The notes: generated by a model from the letters alone, not told the origin. Positions 35,301-45,598 are shown, numbered from the stretch's first letter. The stretch is DNA of 64,000 nucleotides from Paenibacillus sp. AN1007 (GCF_040702995.1 NZ_CP159992.1:5919001-5983000), one strand, 5' to 3'. Translations and numbers: made by a program.

Positions 35301-38160
35301 TGCCATTACAGCCAATCCGCTGACAACACCGGAAGTCACACTGACCGGAGACGAGTTGACTTGGGGAGCGGTAGAGCACGCGGATCAGTATGAAGTAACG
35401 ATCAACCTGGAAAACGGCACGAAGCGGACAGTACCCGTCGAAGGCACATCACTGAACCTTTCTCTGCTGGAACCATCACTGGCGTCCGGCAGCTACACCG
35501 TGACCGTAACGGCAAAAACAAACAATCCAGCTTATGCAGATTCGGAACCATCGGCGCCTAAACCATATGTCGTTGTTGACAAAACGAATTTGAAAGCTAA
35601 AACCGATGAAATTAACGGTAAAATCCAGACCGGAGAACTGGATAAAGAAGAGTACACACCAGCCAGCTGGACAGCCCTTGATGAAGCGATGAACGAGGCA
35701 CAGCGAGTGCTGGATGATCCAGCAGCATCACAAGCACAGGTAGATAAAGCATTAGAGGACCTGACGAATGCAAGAAATGCATTAACTAAGCTTACTCCTG
35801 ATCCTGGAGTAGATAAAACAGGTTTGCAAAATAAGTATGATGGCATCCGGGAAGAGAATCTGGAAGAAGAAGAGTACACACCAGCCAGCTGGACAGCCCT
35901 TGAAGAAGCGATGAACGAGGCACAGCGAGTGCTGGATGATCCAGCAGCATCACAAGCACAGGTAGACAAAGCATTAGAGGACCTGACAACTGCAAGAAAT
36001 GCACTAACTAAGCTTACTCCTGATCCTGGAGTAGACAAAACAGGTTTGCAAAATAAGTTTAATGACATCCGGGGAGAGAACCTGGAAGAAGAAGAGTACA
36101 CACCAGCCAGCTGGTCAGCCCTTGAAGAAGCGATGAACGAGGCACAGCGGGTTCTGGATGATCCGGCAGCTTCACAAACACAGGTAGACAAAGCATTAGA
36201 GGACCTGACAACTGCAAGAAATGCATTAACTAAGCTTACTCCTGATCCTGCAGTAGACAAAACAGGTTTGCAAAATAAGTTTAATGACATCCAGGAAGAG
36301 AACCTGGAAGAAGAAGAATACACACTAGCCAGCTGGTCAGCCCTTGAAGAAGCGATGAACGAGGCACAGCGGGTTCTGGATGATCCAGCAGCTTCACAAA
36401 CACAGGTAGACAAAGCATTAGAGGACCTGACAACTGCACGTACGGGCCTCACTCTGGTGAATGGTGAAGAGAATACGGCTGTACTGCAGACGCTGGTTCC
36501 ATCTACAGGCAGTCTATCGCCGGCCTTTGATCCTGCCAAAGATTCGTACAGCATCACTGTGCCAAACAGTGTATATCAACTGCAGTTGACGCCAACAGCA
36601 CTAGATCCCCATGCGAAGATTGAGATCTCGGTTGGAAATGGGGAATGGAGTGAGGTTTCAAGCGGGGTTGTCAGCGGTAATCTCCCGCTTCAAGTTGGCA
36701 GTAATACCATTGTTGTAAAAGTGACAGATCCTCTTGGACATGTCATGAAGTATACAATTAACGCAACCAGAATGCCTGCTTCAGACAGCAATAATGGAGG
36801 CGGCAGCGGAAATAATGGTGGAGGAAATAGCGGAGGTAACAGCGGAAGTACACCAGTGTCGACACCACCGGCATCTACCCCTGCGCCAACACCAACCCCG
36901 GCGGCTCCAAAAGACAATCTAGAAACAACGCGGGATGGCAGTCATCAGCCATTTGCAGTTTCCAAGTCATCGGATTCGAAGCAAACGGTAGTCGAAGTTG
37001 ATCCTGCCAAACTGCTTGCTGCAATGTCACAGGGTACAGGGCAGCAGTTCGCCATTCATTCACCGAATGAAGGTGATGTGAACGTAGGCGGTCTAACGCT
37101 GGAAGTACTGAATCAATTAACGAATCAAGGCTCGAAACTAAACATCAGTAATCCGCTGGCGATTTATCCGGTGCCTGGAAGCAAAATGGACATGAAAGCT
37201 GTATCCAGCCAGCTGGGCAGCGCTGCAATGAACGATATAGCCGTGCTTGTCGATATCACACGTTCGTCGGACGCTTTAATCAGCAGTGCGAAGAACAAAG
37301 CTGCAGCCGACGGATATGAGCTTCTGGTTAATCCGGTAGATCTGGATCTGACTTTCACGAAAGATGGCCAAACGGTTAGAACAGGCCAGCTGAATGGCTA
37401 TGCACCGAAATATATTGCGCTTCCGGAAGGAATCGATCCGAACCGGATTACTACCGGCGTGATTATCAACCCGGATGGAAGTATCTATCACGTACCTACT
37501 GTTGTAACGAAGATTGACAGTCGTTACTATGCACTCATCAATGACTTACGCAGCAGCGGCTCCTATTCTGTAATCTGGAACCCGCAGGATTTTGATGATG
37601 TACGCACACATTGGGGAAAAGAAGATGTAAACAACATTGCGGCTCGATTGGACCTGAAAGGAAATGGAGATAATACCTTCGCACCTAATCGTCAGGTTAC
37701 CCGTTCCGAATTCGCAGAGCTTGTGGTTCTTAGTCTGGGCCTGATGCGTCAGGATGCTCCACACAACAAATTCCCTGATATCCATGAGACGACCTGGTTC
37801 CGATCCAGTGTAGCTTTGGCTAATGAATGGGGTATCGTTAAAGGGTATAATGACGGCAATTTCTACGGCAGTCAGCAGATGACCCGGGAACAAGGATTTG
37901 CGATGATTGCTCGTGCATATCGTTTGGTTAATCCAGAAGCTGTCGTGAGTGGAGAGCAGATCAATACCGAGCTTGCTCGATACAATGATTCAACCGCAGT
38001 ATCTGCTTGGGCTCAAGCAGATATAGCACAACTGATTCAAGCAGGAATCATTCAAGGAAGCGGGAAAGAAACGTTTCGTCCTCAAGCATCGATGACTCGT
38101 GCTGAGGTTGCGGCACTGCTCGCAAGAATGCTGAAAGTAACCGATTTGATTGATAAGTAA
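32332..38160 (+). pseudogene. Giant SLH surface protein interrupted by an in-frame TAA (beta-helix, LamG-like, FIVAR repeats, cadherin-like, SLH)
   Basis: One continuous 1942-codon frame from TTG 32332 (AGGAGG 10 nt upstream) is broken only by TAA at 35146-35148, codon 939. Parts in order: signal peptide (to about 32); a pectate-lyase-like right-handed beta-helix (35-360); an Ig-like domain (400-485); one FIVAR unit (493-560); a LamG-like lectin domain (570-820). A domain spanning the stop follows (about 820-1010), then an Fn3-like domain and four FIVAR units (1082-1377). A cadherin-like sandwich, a Gly/Asn and Thr/Pro linker, a further beta domain and three SLH domains (1755-1938) end it. 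Without readthrough the first half is secreted without its anchor. CAA to TAA is the simplest cause. It would bind plant polysaccharide and hang on the cell wall. Confidence 0.85.
35575..36470 (+). repeat. Tandem FIVAR-encoding DNA repeat, 222-bp period
   Basis: Four units begin at about 35575, 35809, 36031 and 36253. The last three are almost identical and spaced exactly 222 bp (74 codons); each encodes the LEEEEYTPASWTALEEAMNE type of FIVAR helix bundle. Near-identity at DNA level implies recent duplication or gene conversion and length variation between strains. It also creates a long antisense open frame that is not a gene. Confidence 0.9.
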
Positions 38161-38180
38161 TAGAAGAGAGTTATAATAGA

Positions 38181-38220
38181 AAAGCCTTTGCTGATATTTG
38201 GGGTCAGCAAAGGCTTTTTC
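38181..38220 (+). terminator. Rho-independent terminator after the SLH gene
   Basis: A perfect 14-bp stem AAAGCCTTTGCTGA / TCAGCAAAGGCTTT (38181-38194 with 38204-38217) is followed by T residues. It lies between convergent genes. Confidence 0.9.
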
Positions 38221-38258
38221 TTGTGCAGCGAACGTTTGGTAGGGGCTTTATTTTTGGA

Positions 38259-39413
38259 TTACAGATACCACTGCTTGGCCTTCTGATTAAAGAATCGGGT
38301 AACTTCCGGGTAATGGGCAAGATCAATCTGGTGCTGCCTCATCATTCTCTGAAGGAAGATGGTGTCTGTGAACATGCTGCTAAGGATGAAACTGCATTCC
38401 TCCGGGATATCTTGGAAAGCCTCCACGAGTACCCGTATTTCTTCAAAATCAAAGAATAGTACGTACAAAGCGTAATTTTGAAGCAAAAGGGTAAAACAGT
38501 GGTCACGGTATGATACAGGTTTCTCTGAACAGTGCTCAGACGAAACACTGATCCTATGATCATAGGCATCCGCATCGCTGTTCGTATCTATGTCTGTATA
38601 CATAGTCATACCCGCGAGCAGGTCTCTAATGATCTGGAACAGCGCAGCGGGATTATTCGCATACAGTTTAAGCATGCCATCAACGTCGTTGATAAGATGA
38701 ATCGCTGGTTCCAAACCGCTCTCAAGGGGAAGGTGCAGCTTGTTCGATCGTCCCTCAAGGACGTGTAACAGCTCCAGGGTAAGATATTTGCAGGCCTGAA
38801 TCTCTTCGGCGGAGATGACAATCTGTTCGCTGTATTTGTCTCGATGACTGATGTAATGATCATAATATGCGGTGAAGTAATCTTCCAGAGGAATCCCCGT
38901 CTTTGTATGAATCAAACGCTGCCCATGGAATGAGCAGGCATGTAACGTTTCATCATTAACCGGATGCGCATAGAGATAGAAGAAGAAGAGATATTCGTGC
39001 AGCTGCTGTTTTTGCCCATGATCTAACCGAGTTATGTCGCGCAGATGGGACAGCTGAAGGAAGCTGTATTTTTTCATGAGATCATTCATCGCACTGTAGG
39101 TATTGTATGTATTCATGGACAGCGTACTGTTTACGGTGAACAGCAGGTAATACAGAATCATCTCATCATACACATCAAGTGGATCAAACGTTTCGGACAG
39201 GACAGGCTTCCAATCGGGTACTGATCCATAGTACGGGTCTTCGGGGCGCAGCTCGGTGAGCCAGCCAGTAAAGCTTTCTTCTGGATGATCAGCAAAGAAT
39301 AAGTCTGCACTGTCATCTTCATACAGCCCATATGCCATCATATTGCCATGTGTCGGCTCCAATGAAAGATTGAATCGGATGCGATAATAATCGTTATATA
39401 TATTTTGTAGATT
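38259..39413 (-). CDS. Uncharacterised protein (384 aa)
   Basis: I recognise no family. The predicted protein is soluble, acidic and rich in Tyr, Phe, His and Leu, mostly helical, with no signal peptide or membrane segment. A poorly ordered insert lies near residues 295-320 (DIDTNSDADAYDHR). ATG 39413 with GAGG 9 nt upstream is the better start; the frame is open to TTG 39425. It is convergent with the SLH gene and divergent from the MXAN_6230-like gene. Confidence 0.7.
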   Translation of the reverse strand, partial: NLQNIYNDYYRIRFNLSLEPTHGNMMAYGLYEDDSADLFFADHPEESFTGWLTELRPEDPYYGSVPDWKPVLSETFDPLDVYDEMILYYLLFTVNSTLSMNTYNTYSAMNDLMKKYSFLQLSHLRDITRLDHGQKQQLHEYLFFFYLYAHPVNDETLHACSFHGQRLIHTKTGIPLEDYFTAYYDHYISHRDKYSEQIVISAEEIQACKYLTLELLHVLEGRSNKLHLPLESGLEPAIHLINDVDGMLKLYANNPAALFQIIRDLLAGMTMYTDIDTNSDADAYDHRISVSSEHCSEKPVSYRDHCFTLLLQNYALYVLFFDFEEIRVLVEAFQDIPEECSFILSSMFTDTIFLQRMMRQHQIDLAHYPEVTRFFNQKAKQWYL

Positions 39414-39425
39414 CATTTCAGGCAA

Positions 39426-39880
39426 CCTCGTTTCTATGTATGTCGTGACTTTCTACAGCTCTGCCTCCATCTTCATTCTATTCTATCCTTCGGCTTTATT
39501 CGATACGTGTTTGAATACTCACTCTGTAGGCTCGAGCTATGCGGATTAGATCAATTTCCTCTACCCGGCTATCTTTTCTCCTGAAAATAATCCAAAAAAG
39601 CATAAAAAAATCATGTCGTAATACTTTCACCCTGCTCACGAAACCCAAATTCTGAGATGATGAGTTCACCAAAGGTTCGGGTTACGAACATCGGAACTTC
39701 GGGCCCTTGGCCTTCAGGCTATGGCGATCCTTCCTTCTACACATCATTGGAGATTCCAGGGTCGCCGCTCTCCTGAAGATTTCAATTCAGAGAGGAGGCG
39801 TCCAGGCTATCATATTCCTTCCTTCTCAAGCTAACCACCAAATGTTATATAGGGATATGGCTTTCCTGGACTCTTTGATC
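39426..39880. other. Intergenic region between divergent genes
   Basis: No clear gene, repeat or riboswitch is visible in these 455 bp. A strong ribosome-site-like AGAGAGGAGGCG at 39789-39800 is not followed by a standard start codon at the right distance. The frame of the next gene is open through this region to a TTG at 39707, but those residues do not look conserved. Confidence 0.4.
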
Positions 39881-42112
39881 ATGAACAATACAAATTACAA
39901 TAACAATAATGAGAACAACGATAACTACAATACCGATGAGGGCAGCAGTACGAATATGAATGGCGGCATCAGTATAATGGAAACCAATATGAGAATGAAC
40001 AGCATTTATGTGCGCAGAGCCGGCAAACTGATGATTCAACCGAGCGAACAGCGGCAGCATCGGCTTCCTAAAAAAGTTCTGGCGACAGTGCTCAAAAATA
40101 TAGAGTCCCTCGGCTTCACCTTCTCGCTTGAACTGATGCAGGCGCTGCGAACGCTGACTCAGGAGCAGTTCGAAGTGCTGGTTCAACAGCTGATCAAAGA
40201 TCTTAAAGTCATGGTTGGTGCCCATGTGCAGTACAAACCGATGTATAAAGGTTTCCCGGAACAAGTGATGGAAGAGGACGACGCAGAGCTGTATCTGAAT
40301 GCGGTTCTTCATTATCTGACACATCTTACGCTGGATGATTTCGAGCCTTCGGCTGTGGCAGCGGGTGTGCGGTCTCCTTTGCTGGAGCAAACGAAGCTGA
40401 AAGTCATTGACCTCGGGAACAAGCAGGCATTCCTGAAGCTGATCCGTCAACTGATTGAAGCAAAGGGTTCTATCTCCGATACAGACAAAAAAGACATCAA
40501 ACATGTACTCAAGCATGCAGACCCAAGTGATGTTGAGGCAATACTGCCTGCAGAGATTCCGTTCAAGGAAAATGTGGGCTATGTCGTTGCGGTGCTGCTG
40601 AAATATGAATTGGCAAGCATGGAACGCATCGGGTCTTATTTCAAAACGGCAAGCGATGTGCTCCGACTGGCAGTATCTTGGTCGGAGGGGGACGTCAGTT
40701 TGGCAGCAGCCTCACCTTTTCGTAAATTTAAACGTCGTGAGCGCCGCCTGCTCCTCAGCCTGCTGGAACAATGCGGCTCCATCACAGAGGATATGCTCCG
40801 CTACAAGAATCGCTGGATCAGGCTGGGTGAGATTCTGCACCCATCCGAATACAAGCATAGGTATCCGCGCTGCCAGGAGGCTTTTGATATACTGCGAAAC
40901 AACAAGCCGTTCTCGACCTTCAACAGCAGTGTCGAGCTGGCTTTCCAGTATCGCAATATCTGGAGCTTGATTGATCTGCTGTCTCAGCGTCCGGGCGAAT
41001 TTGCGCGAAAACTGGATCATATGCTGCGCATCACAGAGGATGAGGCGTATGTGCTGCTGGCTTTTGAAGAGGCAGCTGCAAAGGTATCGACGCCAGTGTT
41101 ATTACAGGTGAGACAGCATTTTGCACAGCGAAATGAATCTCAGAATCTGCGTGTCTTTTTCCCTAAAGGCAATGTCGCCAAGGCTTTTGGCATTCCGAAT
41201 GAGCTGCCGAAGCTTGATGAAACAGTCTGTCAGGAAGTGGTGCAGCTATGCGAGCAGGCTTTGATCACACGGTTTGCTGCATTTCCTTCACTGGGGAAGA
41301 CGTATGTTGATGAACGACTGCAGCATTATTTGGTTCCTTTTTCCCAGCGATCTGCGAGCAAAGCTTTACGGACCATTGTGCGGGGAAGCCGCATCCCGAT
41401 GGGAGAGGGCGATACGATACGCTTCTTCAGCTGGTGGAAGGAGGGCGAGGTGGACGGCACGCCTACGGGACGAGTGGATATTGACCTGTCGGCAGTCATG
41501 TATGACGAGAACTGGAATTACGTCGAACATATCTCGTATACGAATTTGCGGTCTGTCAGGTATAAGGCCGTCCACAGCGGGGATATTGTAACTGCGCCGT
41601 ATGGAGCAAGTGAATTTATTGATCTGCATATGCCTTCCATTGTGAATTACGGCGGACGTTATGTGGTAACCACGCTGCACTCCTTCACCAGCCATCCGTA
41701 CTGTAACTTGCCGGAATGTTTTGCGGGCTGGATGATGCGTAAAAAGCCCGGGTCGGGCGAAATTTATGAGCCTACCACGGTGGAGAACAAGATTGATATT
41801 ACCGCCGATACTCAGATTGCGATTCCCGTTATTCTGGATCTGGTGGAGCGAACAATAATCTGGACCGATCTGGCGTTAAAGAGATACCCGGATTACAACA
41901 ACAATGTGGAAGGGAATCAAAAGGGAATTGTGCTGATGGGGAAGGCCATGACCACATTGCGCAAACCCGATCTGTATAACTTGTTCCTGCTGCACGCCAA
42001 AGCGCGAGGTGAACTGGTGGATACAAAGGAGCAGGCCGATACCATCTATGCAGTTGATGAAGGGGTAACGCCTTATGATATAGAGCAGATTATGGCAGAG
42101 TATCTGGCTTGA
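39881..42112 (+). CDS. MXAN_6230/SCO0854-like protein with TerD-related C-terminal region
   Basis: This protein of about 743 residues begins with an Asn-rich, low-complexity N-terminus (NNTNYNNNNENNDNYN), followed by a long helical region (about 60-520). The C-terminal part is TerD-like: VDIDLSAVMYDENWNYVEHI, the acidic/aromatic SYTNLR and HSGDIVTAPYGASEFIDL blocks, CFAGWMMR and DLVERTIIWTDLAL. I recognise this layout from large proteins annotated MXAN_6230/SCO0854 family in Myxococcus and Streptomyces; the biochemical role is unknown, and TerD relatives are linked to stress or calcium binding. The start is uncertain: ATGs at 39842, 39857, 39881 and later lack a good ribosome site. Conserved sequence begins near IYVRRAGKLM. 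Confidence 0.75.
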   Translation: MNNTNYNNNNENNDNYNTDEGSSTNMNGGISIMETNMRMNSIYVRRAGKLMIQPSEQRQHRLPKKVLATVLKNIESLGFTFSLELMQALRTLTQEQFEVLVQQLIKDLKVMVGAHVQYKPMYKGFPEQVMEEDDAELYLNAVLHYLTHLTLDDFEPSAVAAGVRSPLLEQTKLKVIDLGNKQAFLKLIRQLIEAKGSISDTDKKDIKHVLKHADPSDVEAILPAEIPFKENVGYVVAVLLKYELASMERIGSYFKTASDVLRLAVSWSEGDVSLAAASPFRKFKRRERRLLLSLLEQCGSITEDMLRYKNRWIRLGEILHPSEYKHRYPRCQEAFDILRNNKPFSTFNSSVELAFQYRNIWSLIDLLSQRPGEFARKLDHMLRITEDEAYVLLAFEEAAAKVSTPVLLQVRQHFAQRNESQNLRVFFPKGNVAKAFGIPNELPKLDETVCQEVVQLCEQALITRFAAFPSLGKTYVDERLQHYLVPFSQRSASKALRTIVRGSRIPMGEGDTIRFFSWWKEGEVDGTPTGRVDIDLSAVMYDENWNYVEHISYTNLRSVRYKAVHSGDIVTAPYGASEFIDLHMPSIVNYGGRYVVTTLHSFTSHPYCNLPECFAGWMMRKKPGSGEIYEPTTVENKIDITADTQIAIPVILDLVERTIIWTDLALKRYPDYNNNVEGNQKGIVLMGKAMTTLRKPDLYNLFLLHAKARGELVDTKEQADTIYAVDEGVTPYDIEQIMAEYLA

Positions 42113-42219
42113 TCAGTAAGTATGACATGAATTGGAGCGAAGTCGTGGATACCAATTATGAATTAGTAATTGGTATAGAATAGTAATTTAACAATAAATA
42201 GTAAACATTAGGGGTTAGA

Positions 42220-42266
42220 AGTAGATAGATAGTAGATAGTAGAGTAGATAGTAAATAGTAAATAGC
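42220..42266. repeat. AGTAGATAGTA-type simple repeat
   Basis: A degenerate short tandem repeat built of GTAGATA and GTAAATA units lies in the intergenic region after the MXAN_6230-like gene. It is likely a slippage-prone, strain-variable tract with no evident function. Confidence 0.75.
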
Positions 42267-42312
42267 AGTTGTGGTGAGTGTCCAGCATGCGTTTAGAAAT
42301 GTATAGGGATGA

Positions 42313-42341
42313 GAAGAAGCAGCCGCAAGGCTGCTTCTTTG
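42313..42341 (+). terminator. Rho-independent terminator
   Basis: A stem of at least 11 bp, AAGAAGCAGCC / GGCTGCTTCTT, with a GCAA tetraloop is followed by T. It closes the preceding transcript 200 bp after its gene. Confidence 0.85.
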
Positions 42342-42427
42342 ACCTGTTTGACTGCCAGTTCCATTTTATAGTAACCTTGGCGTGACTCTAGGATTGTTGC
42401 TTTCTTTTTAAAAAGGAGTGATCTACA

Positions 42428-43249
42428 TTGAACAAAAATACAAGTCAACGTGCAGGTATAGAACCAAGTATGGATGCAAGCATAGAAGTGAAAATAAACA
42501 CCAGCGTCGACGTAAGTAGAAGCACAAGCATGGATTCGGTACTTAGTCAGTATGCATATAACGAGCAGTCATCCTCTCAAGAGCTGATTGAGTTCACATT
42601 GAAATCACTGCGGGACCTGCTTCCAGTGGCTGGGTTCAAGATTATCAAATCCCGTAAAGCCATCGAGATGAAAACGCGGGAATTTATCATATCCATCTAT
42701 CTTCAGGCTAATAGACATAATAGGTCAGGAACGAGTATAGAAGTTATGGTGCATTGTAAGGTTACGCATACTAAGCGAAAGGCACATACGGGGCTGCCGG
42801 AAAGTTACTATCAGCATTCGGAGCTGAAGTGGTATGAACTATTTGGCAAGGACGCATTTAAGGAAAGCCTTATATCGATGACGGAATATATTATCCAGCA
42901 TGAGATTCCACTCATTGAGCAGCTTTTATCGGATCCTCAGCGTGTGATAGAAGAACATCTGAGGTATGAAGAAGATGAGAAACATGAGGATCAAGAAAAA
43001 CATGAGGACTATGAAAAGCATGCAGAGCTGCAGCAGAGGGTATTCAGCCCTTATTTTTACTATCGCTACGGTACAGAAGCCCAATTTGAGCAGGCGAGAC
43101 AGCGATACGTTGGGAGTTTAAGCGAAGCGCAGAATAAGCAGTATGACGAGGCGGTTACCAAGTTTCAAGCCGATAGAAACAGTCCAATCAAGCGCGGAGG
43201 AGATTGGGCATATTTGACGGTGGCCAAGGCATCCGGGTATGAAATATGA
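42428..43249 (+). CDS. Uncharacterised protein (273 aa)
   Basis: TTG 42428 follows AAAAAGGAGTGAT. The N-terminal ~45 residues are Ser/Thr-rich and probably disordered. A mixed alpha/beta core follows (about 50-165; FIISIYLQANRHNRSGTSIE), then a charged KHED-repeat segment (about 178-200; EKHEDQEKHEDYEKHAE) that is probably helical, and a C-terminal helical part. I recognise no family. A small membrane protein gene overlaps its end by 4 nt, so the two are probably co-translated. Confidence 0.7.
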   Translation: MNKNTSQRAGIEPSMDASIEVKINTSVDVSRSTSMDSVLSQYAYNEQSSSQELIEFTLKSLRDLLPVAGFKIIKSRKAIEMKTREFIISIYLQANRHNRSGTSIEVMVHCKVTHTKRKAHTGLPESYYQHSELKWYELFGKDAFKESLISMTEYIIQHEIPLIEQLLSDPQRVIEEHLRYEEDEKHEDQEKHEDYEKHAELQQRVFSPYFYYRYGTEAQFEQARQRYVGSLSEAQNKQYDEAVTKFQADRNSPIKRGGDWAYLTVAKASGYEI

Positions 43250-43431
43250 ATATTACCCCTGTTATTCTGATCGCTGCTGCCCTGTTCAGCTATATGTTTA
43301 TCTACTTTATGTGCAAAGTCGTTAATCCGCAGGCATCAAAGAGGCATGTCGTATGGGCAGGAATTTGTTTTGCCATTCTGGTAGTGATGCTGTTCAGTAT
43401 ACTGCTCTTGCTTCTGCTTGTTGAGAGATGA
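43246..43431 (+). CDS. Small membrane protein (61 aa)
   Basis: ATG 43246 overlaps the stop of the preceding gene (ATGA). Two transmembrane helices (ITPVILIAAALFSYMFIYFM and GICFAILVVMLFSILLLLLL) flank a short basic loop (NPQASKRH). No family is recognised. The overlap with the 273-residue protein suggests a functional pair, one soluble and one membrane-bound. Confidence 0.65.
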   Translation: MNITPVILIAAALFSYMFIYFMCKVVNPQASKRHVVWAGICFAILVVMLFSILLLLLLVER

Positions 43432-43520
43432 AAAGGTCCATTTTCGCACCACGTGCAGCTAGCTCGCAGCATGCGGTGATCCGCTTCATGGGCAAGGATG
43501 GTCAGTATATTACAGACAGC

Positions 43521-43717
43521 GGCTAACGATTTCAGATGACGCTATTTGAGGCATTTTACCCTGTTTGAAAACGTAACGATTCTGAGAAACGTTATTTGCG
43601 CATTTTGGTTGTAAAATCTTCATTTGTGGTGCTTTTCGGCAGCAATAGCGTCGCTGGGGATCGTTATATTTCTAAACGTGAGAAAATCACCCAAATAAGG
43701 TTTCTAGAGATCGTTAG
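43521..43717. mobile_element. MITE-like 197-bp element with imperfect terminal inverted repeats
   Basis: The element starts CTAACGATTTCAGATGACGC and ends ATCGTTAG. The first 35 bases and the reverse complement of the last 35 agree at about 24 positions, with CTAACGAT, TATTTG and ATTTT conserved. Inside, the motif GTTATTTG-CGCATTTT repeats GCTATTTGAGGCATTTT, so the unit is modular. It encodes nothing. It sits in the 518-bp gap between a small membrane gene and the broken binding-protein gene. Whether it is mobilised in trans by a transposase is unknown. Confidence 0.55.
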
Positions 43718-43949
43718 AAGATAGAGGGGCCCCCAGTCTACTAGCGTCCTCACATTCGTATGTTGAGTTCCATATAGATTACTGATCTCCATACACGTGG
43801 GTGAGCTGCGAGTAAAATCGGAGTTCACTCTAACTTGCCAGGCTGCAAACCAGGTTATATTGGATCGGTTTGCCGAGTTTCGAAGGTTTCAAAATCCAAA
43901 CTACTGTGAAGCTGCGTGTCATATCATAGCTTGTACTTACCTTCCAAAC

Positions 43950-45598
43950 TTACTGCTTCCACGCGTTCGCTTCACTGACCACTTCCGCTCCACCTGCGGA
44001 CATGAACTCTTGTCTGAACTCATCGAATTCGCTGAGCGGCCGCTCGCCCGTAATAAATGCGATATAGGCTTTGTTTTTTAGCCGGATCAACGCGTCGCCA
44101 TAGTTGGCTAGAGCGGGGGTAGCGACTTCCAGCGCGTTATATATGCCGTCCTGATCGAGGTGCAGCGCGGCTGCCCATTGCTCCCGTTCTCCTGTCTGTT
44201 TCAGTGGAACGGTCATTCCGATATTGGCACCAATCGTATTTTGATATCCGAACATGGCGTCATACGGGGGCATGACGATGACATTTCGGGGTTCGACAGG
44301 TGTCCAGACCCAGTGCTTGTTTTCCGCCCCGAAGGTCATGCTTGCCGCCTTGTCCGGATCCGGGTCTGCACTGACCTCGTCCAGAATGCGCAGCATCATC
44401 TCCAGCTTGCCGGGTTCTTTCACCGCATCGGCTCCGATCGCAGTGAAGCTCATTAACATATCGTTTCCTTTGGAGCCGCGCTGTCCGTGGGGGCCGACGA
44501 ACGGTTCACCGAAAATAACCTGTGCCTCAGGAAACTTGGACTTTAATTCTTTGACGTTAAATGCTGCCTGAGAGGGGCTTTTCAATGCCTTACCTTCATG
44601 GTCGACACGCCAATCCTCATAATCGCCGTCCTGAATCCAGTGGTAGTAGTTACCCATCGAAGTCATCCCGATTTTACCGTTAATGAACGCATGGGATAGA
44701 TGTTTATATCCGCCTTTATTCTCCCCTGTGACAAACTCTGGATCAATGACACCGTCCTTGTACCATTTCCGCAGGTAGGCCAGCGCCTCTTGCATCTCGG
44801 GTTCCAGCGCACCGATAACTTTCTTTCCGTCTTTTGTGCCGAAGTACAGCTGATCTGCAAAAACAATCTGACCAAAGGCTCCAAACACAACGTTCATGCC
44901 TTCACTGGACAAACCATACGTATCCTGAATGCCGTTGCCGTCGGGATCTTCAAAGGTAAATGCATAGATGACTTTCTCGAATTCTGCGAGCGTCTGTGGA
45001 ACAGCCAAACCCAGCTTGTGCGCCAATCCTGCCTGAACACTACAGGTGTGCGATAGATGTTAGTCGGATTGATGACAGGTATGCCGTAATATTTACCGTC
45101 GATGACTCCTGCATTTTCATAGGCCGGAGCGTATTCATGGATAATGCGAATCAGATTTGGTGCATAGGTATGCAGTGTCTCTACCGGAATCTCCGCGAGT
45201 ACTCCTTGCTGTTGGTACTTTAACAGATCCTGCGGCTGCCGGATTCGAAACAGGTCGGGTATGCTGCCTTGAGCCAGCTTCATGTCGAGGAGGGACTCGT
45301 ATTTATTGTTTTCCATATTCCAAATGTCTAAATCTACACCAAACCGGTCCTCCACTACCTGCAGCATCTCGGCATCCTGGGGTACAGGCAAGTTCTGATG
45401 CATCGTCCATGAGATGTGATATTTGGCTTTGTCTTTTAGAGGGGAGAGCGTGCTGCCTTCTTGTGAATCAACCATAGCGCTGGGCCCTGTCAGCAAATTG
45501 CAGCCGCCAAGAATAACGCCCATCATGGTGAGCAGCGCTGTAGTCAGGAACATCTGATAGCGATAAGGTGTTTTCATTCTCGGTCCTCTCGTATTCAT
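43950..45598 (-). pseudogene. Extracellular solute-binding lipoprotein (family 1 type), frameshifted
   Basis: Two overlapping frames make one sugar-type binding protein of about 550 residues. The N-terminal part (signal peptide with lipobox ILGGC, then a binding-protein lobe to VVFRQDW) breaks off near 45023. The next frame picks up with AHKLGLAVPQTLAEFEKVIY and runs to AWKQ at 43950. Adding one G to the GG at 45023-45024 (minus strand GGCGC) restores the frame. The start is ATG 45598 (AAGGAGG 9-10 nt upstream) or ATG 45577 (AGAGGA). The type resembles LipO/YtcQ-like proteins of Paenibacillus sugar importers, but no permease genes follow, so it is an orphan. It lies just downstream of its probable regulator. 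Confidence 0.8.

Noticed and set aside
35532..36557. 341-codon open frame antisense to the FIVAR repeats
   Set aside because: It arises from the repetition of one stop-free antisense unit; the Ser/Arg-rich peptide is low in complexity and has no ribosome site.
39789..39800. AGAGAGGAGGCG as the ribosome site of the MXAN_6230-like gene
   Set aside because: No ATG, GTG or TTG lies at the right distance in any frame; the nearest in-frame ATG is about 40 nt away.
42220..42266. Possible CRISPR-like array in the GTAGATA repeat
   Set aside because: Units are only 7-8 bp with no spacers; it is a simple sequence repeat.
43797..44081. 94-codon plus-strand frame over the end of the binding-protein gene
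   Set aside because: It is mostly antisense to the binding-protein coding sequence and has no ribosome site.
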